Source: DASZKW01 sp035552775 (GTDB taxonomy: Bacteria; Actinomycetota; Acidimicrobiia; Acidimicrobiales; Palsa-688). From it: DNA of 33,569 nt. Below the pieces are notes generated by a model, which made no database searches, had not been told where the DNA came from, and saw only the letters and a program-made list of their open reading frames with translations. Both the position numbers and the translations under genes were made by a program. Location: NCBI GenBank assembly GCA_035552775.1, contig DASZKW010000073.1:1-33569 (forward strand). The letters are read 5' to 3'. This document shows positions 23,860 to 32,211 of the stretch, one piece after another (positions within the stretch are counted from its first letter, which is position 1; every line of letters starts with the position of its first letter).

Positions 23860-24509
23860 TCGTACTGCCAGTCGTAGGGCCCCTCGCCGTCGGGCTCGTG
23901 GACCGCCGGCGCGGCCGCTTTGGCGGCGGCGATGAACTCCCGCAGCTTCACCGGGTCCTTGCGCCCCGCGGAGGCTTCCACGCCGGTCGTGGCGTCGACG
24001 CCCCACGGCCTGGTCCGGGCGATGGCGCCAGCGACGTTGCCGGCGTCGAGGCCACCGGCGACAATCAGGTTCTGTCCGACCGGTACCTCCTGGGCGAACG
24101 CCCAGTCGAACACCTCGCCCGAGCCGGGATCGGGGGCGTCGAGCAGGATGGCGTCCGCCCCGTACTCCTTGGCCTGCGTCACCGCGGCGGAGCCGGCGGG
24201 GAAGGCCTTGAACACCGTCGCCAGCCGCTGGCGCACCCAGCGGGTCTGTTCGGGAGTCTCGCGGCCGTGGAGCTGCGCGGCGCGCAGCCCGGCGGCCTGG
24301 CAGATGGACACCACCCGCGGCATCGTCTCGTTGCGGAACACCCCGACGGTGACGATCTCGGGGGGGAGCCGCTTGACGATGTCGGCGGCGACCTGGGGGG
24401 CGATCTGGCGGGGCGACGGTGCGAACACGAAGCCCACCGCGTCGGCGCCCATGGCCACGGCGAGGAGGGCGTCGTCCTCGGAGGTGATGCCGCAGATCTT
24501 GACGAACAT
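23856..24509 (-). CDS. trpF: Phosphoribosylanthranilate isomerase
   Basis: A 217-residue TIM-barrel isomerase performing the Amadori rearrangement of phosphoribosylanthranilate. The general base C6 (FVKICGITS) and general acid D124 (AILLDA) are visible. GVFRN, LQLHG-type AQLHGRE and the phosphate-binding IVAGGLDAGNVAGAI also support it. The C-terminal GVEASAGRKDP is the family signature. Start ATG 24509 immediately follows the trpC stop (24510-24512), and the stop overlaps trpB. A short acidic C-terminal tail (VHEPDGEGPYDWQYE) is extra. A separate trpF is noteworthy because many actinobacteria use the bifunctional PriA instead. Whether priA also exists in this genome cannot be seen here. Confidence 0.95.
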   Translation of the reverse strand: MFVKICGITSEDDALLAVAMGADAVGFVFAPSPRQIAPQVAADIVKRLPPEIVTVGVFRNETMPRVVSICQAAGLRAAQLHGRETPEQTRWVRQRLATVFKAFPAGSAAVTQAKEYGADAILLDAPDPGSGEVFDWAFAQEVPVGQNLIVAGGLDAGNVAGAIARTRPWGVDATTGVEASAGRKDPVKLREFIAAAKAAAPAVHEPDGEGPYDWQYE

Positions 24510-25328
24510 CTACAGACCTCGCATGGCGGCGACAGCGGCCGCCGGATCGGCGGAGGTGACAAGTGCGGAGCCGACGAGCACGGCGGCGAAACCGGCGTCG
24601 GCGAGCCGGGCGGCGTCGTCGCGGCCGCGGATGCCGGACTCGGCGACCCGGATGACGTCGTCGGGTATCACCTTGGCCACCCGCTCGGCGCGGGCGGTGT
24701 CGACCTCGAAGGTGACCAGGTCGCGCTGGTTGACGCCGACGAGGGTGGCGCCGGCGTCGAGGGCGGCGGCCACCTCCTCCTCGTCGTGCACCTCGAAAAG
24801 GGTGTCAAGGCCGACGTCGGCTGCCACGGCCGCGCACTCGGTTAGCTCGGTAGGGGAAAGGGCGCCCACGATCAGAAGGACGGCGTCGGCGCCCATGAGC
24901 CGGGCGTCGCAAACGTCGAGGGGGCCCACGGTGAAGTCCTTCCTCAACACGGGCAAGCCCGACGCGCCCGACGCGGCGGCGAGGTCGGCAGGGGAACCCC
25001 CGAAGAACTCGGCGTCGGTGAGCACCGACAGGCACGCCGCTCCACCGGCGAGGTACTCGCGGGCCAGCGCTCCGGCGTCGATTTCGCCGGGGTCGAGCTT
25101 GGCACGGTTTCCGGCGGCCGAGTCTCCGGCGGGCCGGAGCACGCCGGCGGAGGGGCTGCGCCGCTTGACCTCGGCGATGACCGCCAGCCCCGGGTGGGCG
25201 AGGGCGGCGCCGAAGCCCCTGGCCGCCGGAAGGGCCCGCGCCGCTCTGACCAGGTCGGCGGGGTCGCGCCGGTCGGCGCCGGCGGCGGCGCGGTGAGCAG
25301 CGAGGATGCGGTCGAGGTAGGTCGCCAT
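24510..25328 (-). CDS. trpC: Indole-3-glycerol-phosphate synthase
   Basis: A 272-residue TIM barrel that decarboxylates and cyclises CdRP to indole-3-glycerol phosphate. Conserved elements are VIAEVKRRSPSAG (catalytic Lys), SVLTDAEFFGGS, LRKDF, VGVNQRDL (the NNRDL position), VAESGI and LVGSALV. Relative to typical TrpC there is an insert of roughly 13 residues (around AGDSAAGNRAKL) just after GVLRP, probably in a surface loop. It heads the trpC-F-B-A unit. The trpE, trpG and trpD functions are not in this operon; trpE lies about 5.4 kb away on the same strand. Confidence 0.95.
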   Translation of the reverse strand: MATYLDRILAAHRAAAGADRRDPADLVRAARALPAARGFGAALAHPGLAVIAEVKRRSPSAGVLRPAGDSAAGNRAKLDPGEIDAGALAREYLAGGAACLSVLTDAEFFGGSPADLAAASGASGLPVLRKDFTVGPLDVCDARLMGADAVLLIVGALSPTELTECAAVAADVGLDTLFEVHDEEEVAAALDAGATLVGVNQRDLVTFEVDTARAERVAKVIPDDVIRVAESGIRGRDDAARLADAGFAAVLVGSALVTSADPAAAVAAMRGL

Positions 25329-25359
25329 CGGCGAGCCGAGCCTACCGGGGCAGCGCCAG

Positions 25360-26526
25360 TCAGAAATCAGCCAGGTATCGACGTAGCAGCGGGTCGGTCA
25401 CGCGCCAGTCGCCTCGGCCGCGACGTTCGATGATCCCGGCGTCGCGCAGAGAGTTGACGGCTCGGGTAGCCGTCTTCGCCTCGACACCCGGATATGCCCC
25501 CTGGCCTTGCGCGAGCCTTCTGACCACGGCCAATGTGTGGCGGCCGAGGGAGCGGACGTGCTCGACGGTGAGTTCGTGATTGGCTCGGTCGGAAGCCATT
25601 GCGACCTCATAGCCGACAATGACCAGGCCGAGATCTATATCGGCGGTCTCCGCCGCGATGGCGGCATCATGGGTCTGCTGCGCAACGAGCATCGTTGCCC
25701 GGGGATGACCTTCGCCAAGCTCGATCAGCCGGTCCAGGGCGGCAGGGTCGACCGAACATCCGTCGTGCGCAAAGCGCGCTCCGAGCCCCACGCGCCAGTC
25801 CTCCGCGGCGATCGGGCCAAGCGTCTGAAACCCACCGAACTGGTAGAAGGCCCGCTGTGCCGGCGTGAACAGATCGCGCATGAGGTGCTCGATACTCCCC
25901 GCGAACAGGCAGGTGACCCTGTCCGAGTCCTGGAGCACCGACCGCATCTGCTTTGTCAACGTATCGGGATGCCCGTAGGGGTGGCGGGGGCCAGCCAGTT
26001 CCTGGAACTCGTCGACGAACAAGACCATTTGGTGGTCATCGGCCTCGGCCACCCGCTGGGGCAACCTGAGCGCCCAGGCCAAGTAGCGGTCCGGGTCTCG
26101 GGCTGCCAGACCCGGCTGGAAGGCGATCTCGATCTCCTCGCCGAACTCTGCCTTGGCCTTCGCCGCCAGCGACAACGATGCCCCCTTGACCACTGCTCGC
26201 CCTGCTTGGCCGACCCGATGTCGGGCCCGCTGGAAGATGCCTCGGTTGGCGATCGTCTCCTCGACCAGTCTCTGGGCCAGTTCGGCTCGGCTGGCGATCG
26301 CGAACAGGTCGCATTCGACCGTATAGAGGTCGCTCGTGCGCAGCCGGGACACCGCCGCCCGGCATACGCTTGTTTTGCCCGTCCGGCGCGGACCGGCGAT
26401 TATCCGGTTCACTCCCCCAGCCAGCGCTCGGACGAGGTCGCTGACCTCCGGTTCCCGCCCGATCAGATCCTCGGAATGCAACGGCCCGTCGGTCGGGAAC
26501 AGATCCCGGCTCCGCACCCTGGCCAC
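25360..26526 (-). CDS. Orphan AAA ATPase with C-terminal winged helix
   Basis: A 388-residue P-loop ATPase resembling the archaeal-type ATPase/STAND-like group (PF01637-like). Walker A is GPRRTGKT (45-52), preceded by LIGREPEVSDLVRAL. Walker B is MVLFVDEFQEL (about 167-177). A sensor-like VTCLFAGSIEHLM and a C-terminal winged-helix module of about 70 residues (LAQGQGAYPGVEAKTATRAVNSLRDAG..) follow. A strong AGGAGG sits a few bases before ATG 26526, with TATGAT further upstream. Codon and base use look less GC-biased than in the trp genes. It splits the trp locus and may be a later arrival. Family members bind DNA or act in defence or regulation, but no role can be assigned here. Confidence 0.8.
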   Translation of the reverse strand: MARVRSRDLFPTDGPLHSEDLIGREPEVSDLVRALAGGVNRIIAGPRRTGKTSVCRAAVSRLRTSDLYTVECDLFAIASRAELAQRLVEETIANRGIFQRARHRVGQAGRAVVKGASLSLAAKAKAEFGEEIEIAFQPGLAARDPDRYLAWALRLPQRVAEADDHQMVLFVDEFQELAGPRHPYGHPDTLTKQMRSVLQDSDRVTCLFAGSIEHLMRDLFTPAQRAFYQFGGFQTLGPIAAEDWRVGLGARFAHDGCSVDPAALDRLIELGEGHPRATMLVAQQTHDAAIAAETADIDLGLVIVGYEVAMASDRANHELTVEHVRSLGRHTLAVVRRLAQGQGAYPGVEAKTATRAVNSLRDAGIIERRGRGDWRVTDPLLRRYLADF

Positions 26527-26527
26527 A

Positions 26528-26568
26528 TGTTCCCTCCTGATAGGACGTATTAAGCCGTATCATAGGGC
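26528..26568 (-). promoter_or_regulatory. Candidate promoter and direct repeats upstream of the AAA ATPase
   Basis: Read on the minus strand, the region holds TATGAT (a good -10), the direct repeat ATACG-GCTTA-ATACG (10-bp period), two CCTAT elements and then AGGAGG before the ATG. The AT-rich patch stands out from the GC-rich surroundings. No clear -35 box is seen. Confidence 0.4.
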
Positions 26569-26640
26569 ATGTCACGCCCGATCCGAGCACTGGGCCTAAC
26601 GACGGCGGCCGAACTCACACTTCGGTCATCTGCGACTGCA

Positions 26641-27345
26641 ATGCTGGCACCGGTGACGGCCGACCTGGGCACCATCGTGGTGGTCGAGGACGACGCCAAC
26701 ATCGCCGACCTGGTCGAGCTGTACCTGAGGCGGGACGGCTTCCGGGTGATCCAGGCCGGCGACGGCACCGCCGGCCTGGCCGCCGTCGAGCGGGAGCGCC
26801 CCCGCCTCGTCGTCCTCGACGTCGGCCTGCCCGGCGGCGTCGACGGGCTCGAGGTGTGCCGCCGGATGCGAGCGACCAGCTCCGGTGGGAGAGCAGTACC
26901 GGTTCTGATGCTCACCGCCCGCGACGGGGAGGTCGACAGGGTGCTCGGCCTCGAGCTGGGCGCCGACGACTACGTGACCAAACCCTTCTCCCCCCGGGAG
27001 CTGGTGGCCAGGGTCAAGGCCATCCTGCGCCGGGCGGACGGTCCCCCCGCCGAGGCGCCCCAAGTGCTCTTCGCCGGCGACGTGGAGGTCGACCTGGGCC
27101 GGCGTGAGGCGCGCCTCGCGGGGCGCCCGGTCCAGCTGGCCACCCGGGAGTTCGATCTCCTTGCCTTCCTCGCCGGCAACGCCGGCCTGGCGCTGTCCCG
27201 CCAGCAACTGCTCGACGGCGTATGGGGGACGGGCTGGTACGGCGACGAACGCACCGTCGACGTCCACGTCCGCCAGCTGCGCAAGAAGCTGGGGGGATCC
27301 CTGCCGCTGACCACGGTGTGGGGCGTGGGCTACCGGCTGTCCTGA
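26641..27345 (+). CDS. OmpR-family response regulator
   Basis: A 234-residue receiver plus winged-helix regulator. The acidic pair is in VVEDD (16-18), phosphoacceptor D60 is in VVLDVGLPG, and T92 and K114 (VTKPF) complete the switch. The output domain runs from about 132 to 232 and ends TTVWGVGYRLS. The start is uncertain. ATG 26569 would run through the ATPase promoter region and add nonconserved residues. ATG 26641 or the GTG at 26653 fit the receiver domain better. The stop TGA shares its last base with the ATG of the kinase gene. This second two-component pair differs from the MprAB-like one, and the target genes are unknown. Confidence 0.88.
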   Translation: MLAPVTADLGTIVVVEDDANIADLVELYLRRDGFRVIQAGDGTAGLAAVERERPRLVVLDVGLPGGVDGLEVCRRMRATSSGGRAVPVLMLTARDGEVDRVLGLELGADDYVTKPFSPRELVARVKAILRRADGPPAEAPQVLFAGDVEVDLGRREARLAGRPVQLATREFDLLAFLAGNAGLALSRQQLLDGVWGTGWYGDERTVDVHVRQLRKKLGGSLPLTTVWGVGYRLS

Positions 27346-28790
27346 TGCGGCGCCGCCTGACCGTCGCCATGACCCTGATGGTGGCTGTCTCCCTTGTCCT
27401 GGCCGGCGTGGTGACGTTGCTCCTGACCGTGCGCGACACCCGCGAGCAGACCCGCCAGGAGCTTGTCGTGCAGGCGCGGGGCCTCGCCCGCGGCGTGCGC
27501 ACCGAGTCGGAGACCGCGGCCGGGCGCGCCGCGCCGGGCGTACGCCTGCGCCAGCTACTGGCCGTCCTCAAGGCCCCGCTGCGCCTCAACGGTGAGACCG
27601 TGCTCGTCGTGACGCCGGCGGGAGCATTCGTCGACCCGTCGGCGCCCCGCCGGGCCCCGGTGCTGCCCAGTGGGTTGCGTGCCGGCCAGCTCCAGCCAAC
27701 CGCCCTGCTGGCCGGGCGCACGGTGACGGGGTCCGAGGGTGCGCTCGTGTGGGCCGCGGTCCCGTTCGTGGCCCCCGTGCGCTACACCGAGCCGGGAGCG
27801 GGCACCGTGTCGGGCGACTCCACCGAGGTGGTGGTGCTGACCCGCAGCCCCCCGACGGGGCTCGCCTCCGCAGGGCCATGGTTTCTTGTCGTCGCGGCCG
27901 CAATCATCGCCCTGGCCCTGCTGGTTGCCAACCGCCTCGGTCATCGCATCGTGCGACCCCTCGACGCGGCCCGGGCGGTCACCGAACGCATAGCCGGCGG
28001 CGACCTCGACGCCCGCGTACCGGATCCCCCCGGGACCGACCCGGAACTGGCCGCCCTGTCACAGTCGGTCAACACCATGGCCGCCAGCCTGGCCCGGGCG
28101 CGAGGTCTCGAACGCCAGTTCCTACTTTCGGTGTCCCACGACCTGCGCACACCGCTGACGTCGATCCGGGGGTTCGCGGAGGCCATCGCCGACGGCGCCG
28201 CCGAGGACACCCAACGGGCGGCGGGGGTGATCGCGGCCGAGTCCCGCCGCCTCGAGCGCCTGGTAGGCGACCTGTTGGACCTGGCCAAGCTCGACGCCAG
28301 GCGGTTCTCACTCGACGGACGCCCGGTGAACCTGGGCGAGGTGGTGGGCGACACCGCCGAGGGTTTCCGCCCCGCCGCAGACCACTTCCGCCTGCAGCTG
28401 GCCGTGGACGTCGGCCCCCCCGACGGGCGGCCCGACGCCATCGCCGACCCTGACCGCCTGGCCCAGGTGGTCGCCAACCTGGTCGAAAACGCGATCAAGT
28501 TCGCCCGCACCGAGGTTCGCGTCGGGACGGCGTGGGCGCAACGTGAGCCGGTGCTGTGGGTTGACGACGACGGTCCTGGCCTTTCGGCCGGCGAGGGCGC
28601 CGCCGTGTTCGAGCGCCTCTATACCGCCGGGCGCCGAGCCGACCGCCCCGAAGGTTCGGGACTCGGACTGGCGATCGTCGCCGAGCTGGTGACGGCGATG
28701 GGGGGATCCGTGCGCGCCGAGTCGCCCCTCACAGCCGCGGGAGGCACCCGGATGGTCGTGACGCTAAAGCCGGCGGGCGGCGTTCGTTAG
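27345..28790 (+). CDS. Sensor histidine kinase
   Basis: A 481-residue membrane kinase. TM1 is about residues 5-27, followed by an extracytoplasmic region of about 150 residues. TM2 is about 180-203 (WFLVVAAAIIALALLVANRL), then HAMP (RIVRPLDAARAVTERIAGGDLDARV). HisKA carries H265 in SVSHDLRTPLTSIRGFAEAI. The HATPase has an N box (NLVENAIKFA), WVDDDGPGL and GSGLGLAIVAELV. The ATG overlaps the regulator stop (TGATG), so the two are cotranscribed. It resembles BaeS/TcrY-like kinases but the signal is unknown. The gene ends at a perfect 20-bp palindrome. Confidence 0.88.
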   Translation: MRRRLTVAMTLMVAVSLVLAGVVTLLLTVRDTREQTRQELVVQARGLARGVRTESETAAGRAAPGVRLRQLLAVLKAPLRLNGETVLVVTPAGAFVDPSAPRRAPVLPSGLRAGQLQPTALLAGRTVTGSEGALVWAAVPFVAPVRYTEPGAGTVSGDSTEVVVLTRSPPTGLASAGPWFLVVAAAIIALALLVANRLGHRIVRPLDAARAVTERIAGGDLDARVPDPPGTDPELAALSQSVNTMAASLARARGLERQFLLSVSHDLRTPLTSIRGFAEAIADGAAEDTQRAAGVIAAESRRLERLVGDLLDLAKLDARRFSLDGRPVNLGEVVGDTAEGFRPAADHFRLQLAVDVGPPDGRPDAIADPDRLAQVVANLVENAIKFARTEVRVGTAWAQREPVLWVDDDGPGLSAGEGAAVFERLYTAGRRADRPEGSGLGLAIVAELVTAMGGSVRAESPLTAAGGTRMVVTLKPAGGVR

Positions 28791-28808
28791 GGTCCGGCGC
28801 CGGACCCT
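28789..28808. terminator. Perfect 20-bp palindrome between convergent genes
   Basis: AGGGTCCGGC is followed directly by its complement GCCGGACCCT. It overlaps the kinase stop and lies 14 bases from the end of the convergent lipoprotein gene. A bidirectional terminator hairpin is likely. Confidence 0.7.
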
Positions 28809-28822
28809 TACGGGAGCGGCGA

Positions 28823-29788
28823 TCAGTGACCGAGCGTGGTACTGGTGGTGGACGTCGAACCGGGGCCCCCGCCCGGCAAACCGAAGACGGTCGTGGTCGT
28901 GGTTGCCGGCAGCGTGGACGGCGGGACCGTCGTCGGGGGGGGCGGGGGCTGGCAGTCGGGCAGGGTCAGGGCCTGGGGGACCTGCCCGTTGACCGCAGCA
29001 TCGAGGGGTTGGGCGCCGACACTGACGCACTCCACCTCGAAAGTGGCCTCGCCGTCAGCGCTCGTCTGTATGGGGTTGGTGGTCAGCACCATCCACCCGG
29101 GGCCGTTGGTCAACTCGACGGTGGCGCCCGCCACGGTCGGACTGCGCACGACGCCGTCGGTCCCGACGCTCGCGGCAGTCACCTGAACTGCGAGGTCGGT
29201 CGGCTGGTTGAGCGTCGGCGGTGACGGGTTGATGACCCCGACCACCGCAGTACCCGAAAACGGGGACAGCGTCAGACTGATCTGGTCGACCTGCGTGGCG
29301 CCCAGGAAGAAGATCTGCGGGCTGGTGACGGCCAGGGTCGGCGCCATCCACGCCCGTACCCGGTACCGTCCACCCAGCAGTCCGGCAATGGTAAACCCCC
29401 CATCCGGCCCGGTGGTCGCTTTGACCTGCGCACTGTTGTCCCCGACGATGCGGTCGGCCTCGACCGTCGCTCCCGGCACCACCCCGGAGGGTCCGAGCAC
29501 GGTACCTCTGATGGAGGCGGCACCGCCGGTGGCGACCGGTGCGGTAGTGGTGGTCACGCCGGCCACGGCGGGCAGCGCGACTCCGCTGGTGTCGGGAAGG
29601 GTCAAAGGAGGAGCCGTCGTCGGCGTCGCCGCGGTGGGCGGGGGGGTCCCGTACGACAGCGACTCGACGCTGTTGCAGCCCGTAACCAAGATCGTCGCGC
29701 CGGCCAACGCGGCGACCAGCCTCACCGAGGCGATGGGACTTTGCCTCAACGAACGCCACCTGGCGGCGGCGGTGCCCGGTGAGAACAT
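28823..29788 (-). CDS. Secreted lipoprotein with carboxypeptidase-regulatory-like domain
   Basis: A 321-residue predicted lipoprotein. The N-terminal signal has basic residues, a hydrophobic core and a lipobox LVTGC with lipidated C38. A Pro/Thr-rich linker follows. A prealbumin-like/carboxypeptidase regulatory-type beta domain is at about 92-165 (IRGTVLGPSGVVPGATVEAD, DGGFTIAGLLGGRYRVRAW), then a second beta-rich region. The C-terminus is Pro/Thr low complexity (PPPPPTTVPPSTLPATTTTT). It probably sits on the outer face of the membrane. Its function is unknown. It starts 12 bases after ygfZ ends and is likely the last gene of hisI-trpE-ygfZ-lipoprotein. Confidence 0.75.
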   Translation of the reverse strand: MFSPGTAAARWRSLRQSPIASVRLVAALAGATILVTGCNSVESLSYGTPPPTAATPTTAPPLTLPDTSGVALPAVAGVTTTTAPVATGGAASIRGTVLGPSGVVPGATVEADRIVGDNSAQVKATTGPDGGFTIAGLLGGRYRVRAWMAPTLAVTSPQIFFLGATQVDQISLTLSPFSGTAVVGVINPSPPTLNQPTDLAVQVTAASVGTDGVVRSPTVAGATVELTNGPGWMVLTTNPIQTSADGEATFEVECVSVGAQPLDAAVNGQVPQALTLPDCQPPPPPTTVPPSTLPATTTTTVFGLPGGGPGSTSTTSTTLGH

Positions 29789-29800
29789 GGCACCTGGAGA

Positions 29801-30694
29801 CTACCGGCTTTGCCCCGGCTCGCTGAGCGGCAGGGTGTGCACCGTGGCGGTCACGCCGTCGCCGGCAGAGACGGTGGCGCCGGGCTCGACGGCCCGGCCC
29901 ACGTAGCCGAGCGCAACCCATCCGAGAGCCGGGGATTGCGCCACGCTCGTCACCCGGCCCACCTCCTTGCCGCCGACGACGACCGGGGCGCCAACGTCCA
30001 CGGCGGCGTCGAGGCGTAGGCCGCGCAGGTGCCGGGCCACGTGCGAGCCGCGAGAATCGATGCGGGCGACGAGCTCCTGACCGGTGTAGCAACCCTTGGT
30101 GAAACTGACCGTGCGCCCGACCAGGCCGGCCTCGGCCGGGATGGTGCGCTCGGTCAACTCAGCCCCCATCACCGGTACCCCGGCCTCGATGCGGGCCGCC
30201 TCGTACGCGGCCCGTTCGACCTCGACGGCACCCTCGGGCACCTCCGGCGCCGGGCCTAGCAGGTCCACGCCCACCAGTCCGGGCCACGATGCGTCGGCCA
30301 CGACCGGCGCGCCGGCTGAAGGCGCCGGCGCGACCACCGCCGGGCCGCGCAGACCGACGGCCATCCAATCCAAGGCCTCGAAGTCGATCTTGGTGCGCAG
30401 CTTGAAACGGCTCAGCCTGACCAGCACCGCCTGGCCCCACCCCCCGTCGGTGTCGATCACGAACTCGTCGGGAGCGATGCGAGTGACGCGGACCATGGCG
30501 TCGACTCGCCCCGCAGGCGCCAGCACAAGGGACCACGCCGACTCCCCCGCGGCCAGTCGGGCGATGTCCTGGCTGATCTGTCCTTGCAGGAACGACTCCG
30601 CCTGCGGTCCCCATGCGCGCAAAACGTCACGGCGGGGGTCCACCGCCGCGAACCCTTCTTTCACCGCCTCGTAGCCTCTGAGAAGGTCAACCAC
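29801..30694 (-). CDS. ygfZ: Folate-binding YgfZ/GcvT-like protein
   Basis: A 297-residue tetrahydrofolate-binding protein related to GcvT, assisting iron-sulfur cluster assembly or repair. The diagnostic KGCYTGQE is in VSFTKGCYTGQELVARIDSRG. GPQAESFLQGQISQD at the N-terminus and EAGLVGRTVSF fit the family. The GTG start at 30694 overlaps the end of trpE by 8 bases (trpE stop 30687-30689), which implies coupled translation. The link with trpE is probably positional rather than functional. Confidence 0.9.
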   Translation of the reverse strand: MVDLLRGYEAVKEGFAAVDPRRDVLRAWGPQAESFLQGQISQDIARLAAGESAWSLVLAPAGRVDAMVRVTRIAPDEFVIDTDGGWGQAVLVRLSRFKLRTKIDFEALDWMAVGLRGPAVVAPAPSAGAPVVADASWPGLVGVDLLGPAPEVPEGAVEVERAAYEAARIEAGVPVMGAELTERTIPAEAGLVGRTVSFTKGCYTGQELVARIDSRGSHVARHLRGLRLDAAVDVGAPVVVGGKEVGRVTSVAQSPALGWVALGYVGRAVEPGATVSAGDGVTATVHTLPLSEPGQSR

Positions 30695-32207
30695 CGCGCA
30701 CCATCCTCCCGCGCGCCGCGCTTATCCTGCGTGCGCCGGGGACGGCGGCGAGGAGGGCGGCGGCCTTGTTGCGGCACTCGAGGTCTTCGAGTGCCGGTTC
30801 GCTGTCGGCGACGATCCCGGCTCCCGCCGTCACGCTCGCCCGCCCGTCGGGGGCGACGAGCATGGTGCGGATGGCGATCGCCGTGTCCAGGTTGCCGGAG
30901 AAATCCAGATAGCCGACCACGCCGGCGTAAGGACCCCGGCGGGCCGGCTCCAGGTCGTCGATGATCTGCATGGCCCGAACCTTCGGAGCCCCCGACACCG
31001 TCCCCGCCGGCAGGGTGGCGCGCAGCACGTCGATGGGCCCGAGCCCGGGGCGCAGGTCCCCCGAGACCTGCGAGGTCATGTGCATGACGTGGCTGTAGCG
31101 CTCGAGGGTCATCAGCTCGTCGACGACCTCGGTGCCGTAGTCGACGACACGGCCCACGTCGTTGCGGGCGAGGTCGACGAGCATGACGTGCTCGGCGCGC
31201 TCCTTTGGGTGTTCGCTCAGCTCAGCGGCCAGGCGGCGGTCGTCGGCATCGGAGCGCCCCCGCCGGCGGGTCCCGGCGATGGGGCGGGAGATCACCCTCC
31301 CGCCGCGGAGGGTGACGAGTGGTTCGGGCGACGAGCCGACCACGCAGAGCTCGGGGTGGCGCAGGAAGTACATGTACGGGCTGGGGTTGACCTGGCGCAG
31401 GGAGCGGTACATGTCGAAGGGGTCGGCGTCGAGGTCGAGGTCGAAGCGCTGGGCCAGGACCACCTGGAAGATGTCGCCGGCGCCGATGTGGTCCTTGGCC
31501 GCGTCGACCGCCGCGGCGTACAGGGCGGGGGGGGTACGCCGTATCACCTCGGCGGGGACGTCGGCGCGCTCGGGCGGATCGACGATGGGTTCGTCGATCG
31601 GGCGGGCGCCGTCCGCCGCCAGCTCCTCGAGGCGGCGCAGCGCACCGTCGTAGCGCTCGTCGGTGTCGGTTGCCCCGGGGGGCACGGGCACGGCGTCGAC
31701 CAGGGTGACCCGCTGGCGCCAGTAGTCGTAGGCCGCCAGCTGGCCGACGACCGACACGATGGCGTCGGGGTAGCCGAGCTCGTCGGGGGGCGGGTCACCG
31801 AGATTCTCGATCTCGCGGACCACGTCGTAGCCGAAGTAGCCCACCACCCCGCCGTGCAGCGGCGGCAGCCCCTCGAGGGCCGGAGAGCGGTAGGCGTCGA
31901 GGATCCCCTCGACGGCGGCCAGGATGCCCCGGTCCAGAGGGACTCCCGGTGGAAGCTCGCCCTCCACGTGGATGCGCCCGCCCCGGCTTATCAGGGTCGC
32001 CGAGGGCCGCCGGCCGATGAACGACCACCTCCCCCATCGCTCGGCGTGCTCCACAGATTCCAGAAGGAATGACCGGTCCTCGGCGGCGATGCGGGCGTAG
32101 GCAGCGACAGGCGACGTCAGGTCGGCCAGCAGCTCCCGCCACACCGGGACCACCGTGTGGGTGCGGGCGAGGGAGGCGAACTCGGAGCGCGAAGGACGGA
32201 TCACCAC
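30687..32207 (-). CDS. trpE: Anthranilate synthase component I
   Basis: A 506-residue chorismate-using enzyme making anthranilate with glutamine-derived ammonia from a TrpG partner not seen here. The feedback-binding motif FLLES occurs near residue 50. The catalytic half has GGVVGYFGYDVVRE, PIAGTRRRG, EHVMLVDLARNDVGRV, GTVSGAPKVRAMQIID and the TAGAGIVADSEP end. GTG 32207 (or the adjacent GTG 32204) is chosen because upstream in-frame sequence overlaps hisI. It begins 4 bases after the hisI stop with GAAGAAG just upstream. Trp feedback inhibition is known for the family. PabB is less likely given the length and the FLLES motif. Confidence 0.94.
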   Translation of the reverse strand: MVIRPSRSEFASLARTHTVVPVWRELLADLTSPVAAYARIAAEDRSFLLESVEHAERWGRWSFIGRRPSATLISRGGRIHVEGELPPGVPLDRGILAAVEGILDAYRSPALEGLPPLHGGVVGYFGYDVVREIENLGDPPPDELGYPDAIVSVVGQLAAYDYWRQRVTLVDAVPVPPGATDTDERYDGALRRLEELAADGARPIDEPIVDPPERADVPAEVIRRTPPALYAAAVDAAKDHIGAGDIFQVVLAQRFDLDLDADPFDMYRSLRQVNPSPYMYFLRHPELCVVGSSPEPLVTLRGGRVISRPIAGTRRRGRSDADDRRLAAELSEHPKERAEHVMLVDLARNDVGRVVDYGTEVVDELMTLERYSHVMHMTSQVSGDLRPGLGPIDVLRATLPAGTVSGAPKVRAMQIIDDLEPARRGPYAGVVGYLDFSGNLDTAIAIRTMLVAPDGRASVTAGAGIVADSEPALEDLECRNKAAALLAAVPGARRISAARGRMVRGG

Positions 32208-32211
32208 TTCT

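Noticed and set aside
25329..25359. trp leader or attenuator upstream of trpC
   Set aside because: The 31-bp gap to the ATPase stop has no Trp-rich short reading frame and no alternative hairpins.
26569..26640. N-terminal extension of the second response regulator from ATG 26569
   Set aside because: The added residues precede the receiver domain, are not family-like, and overlap the divergent ATPase promoter region.
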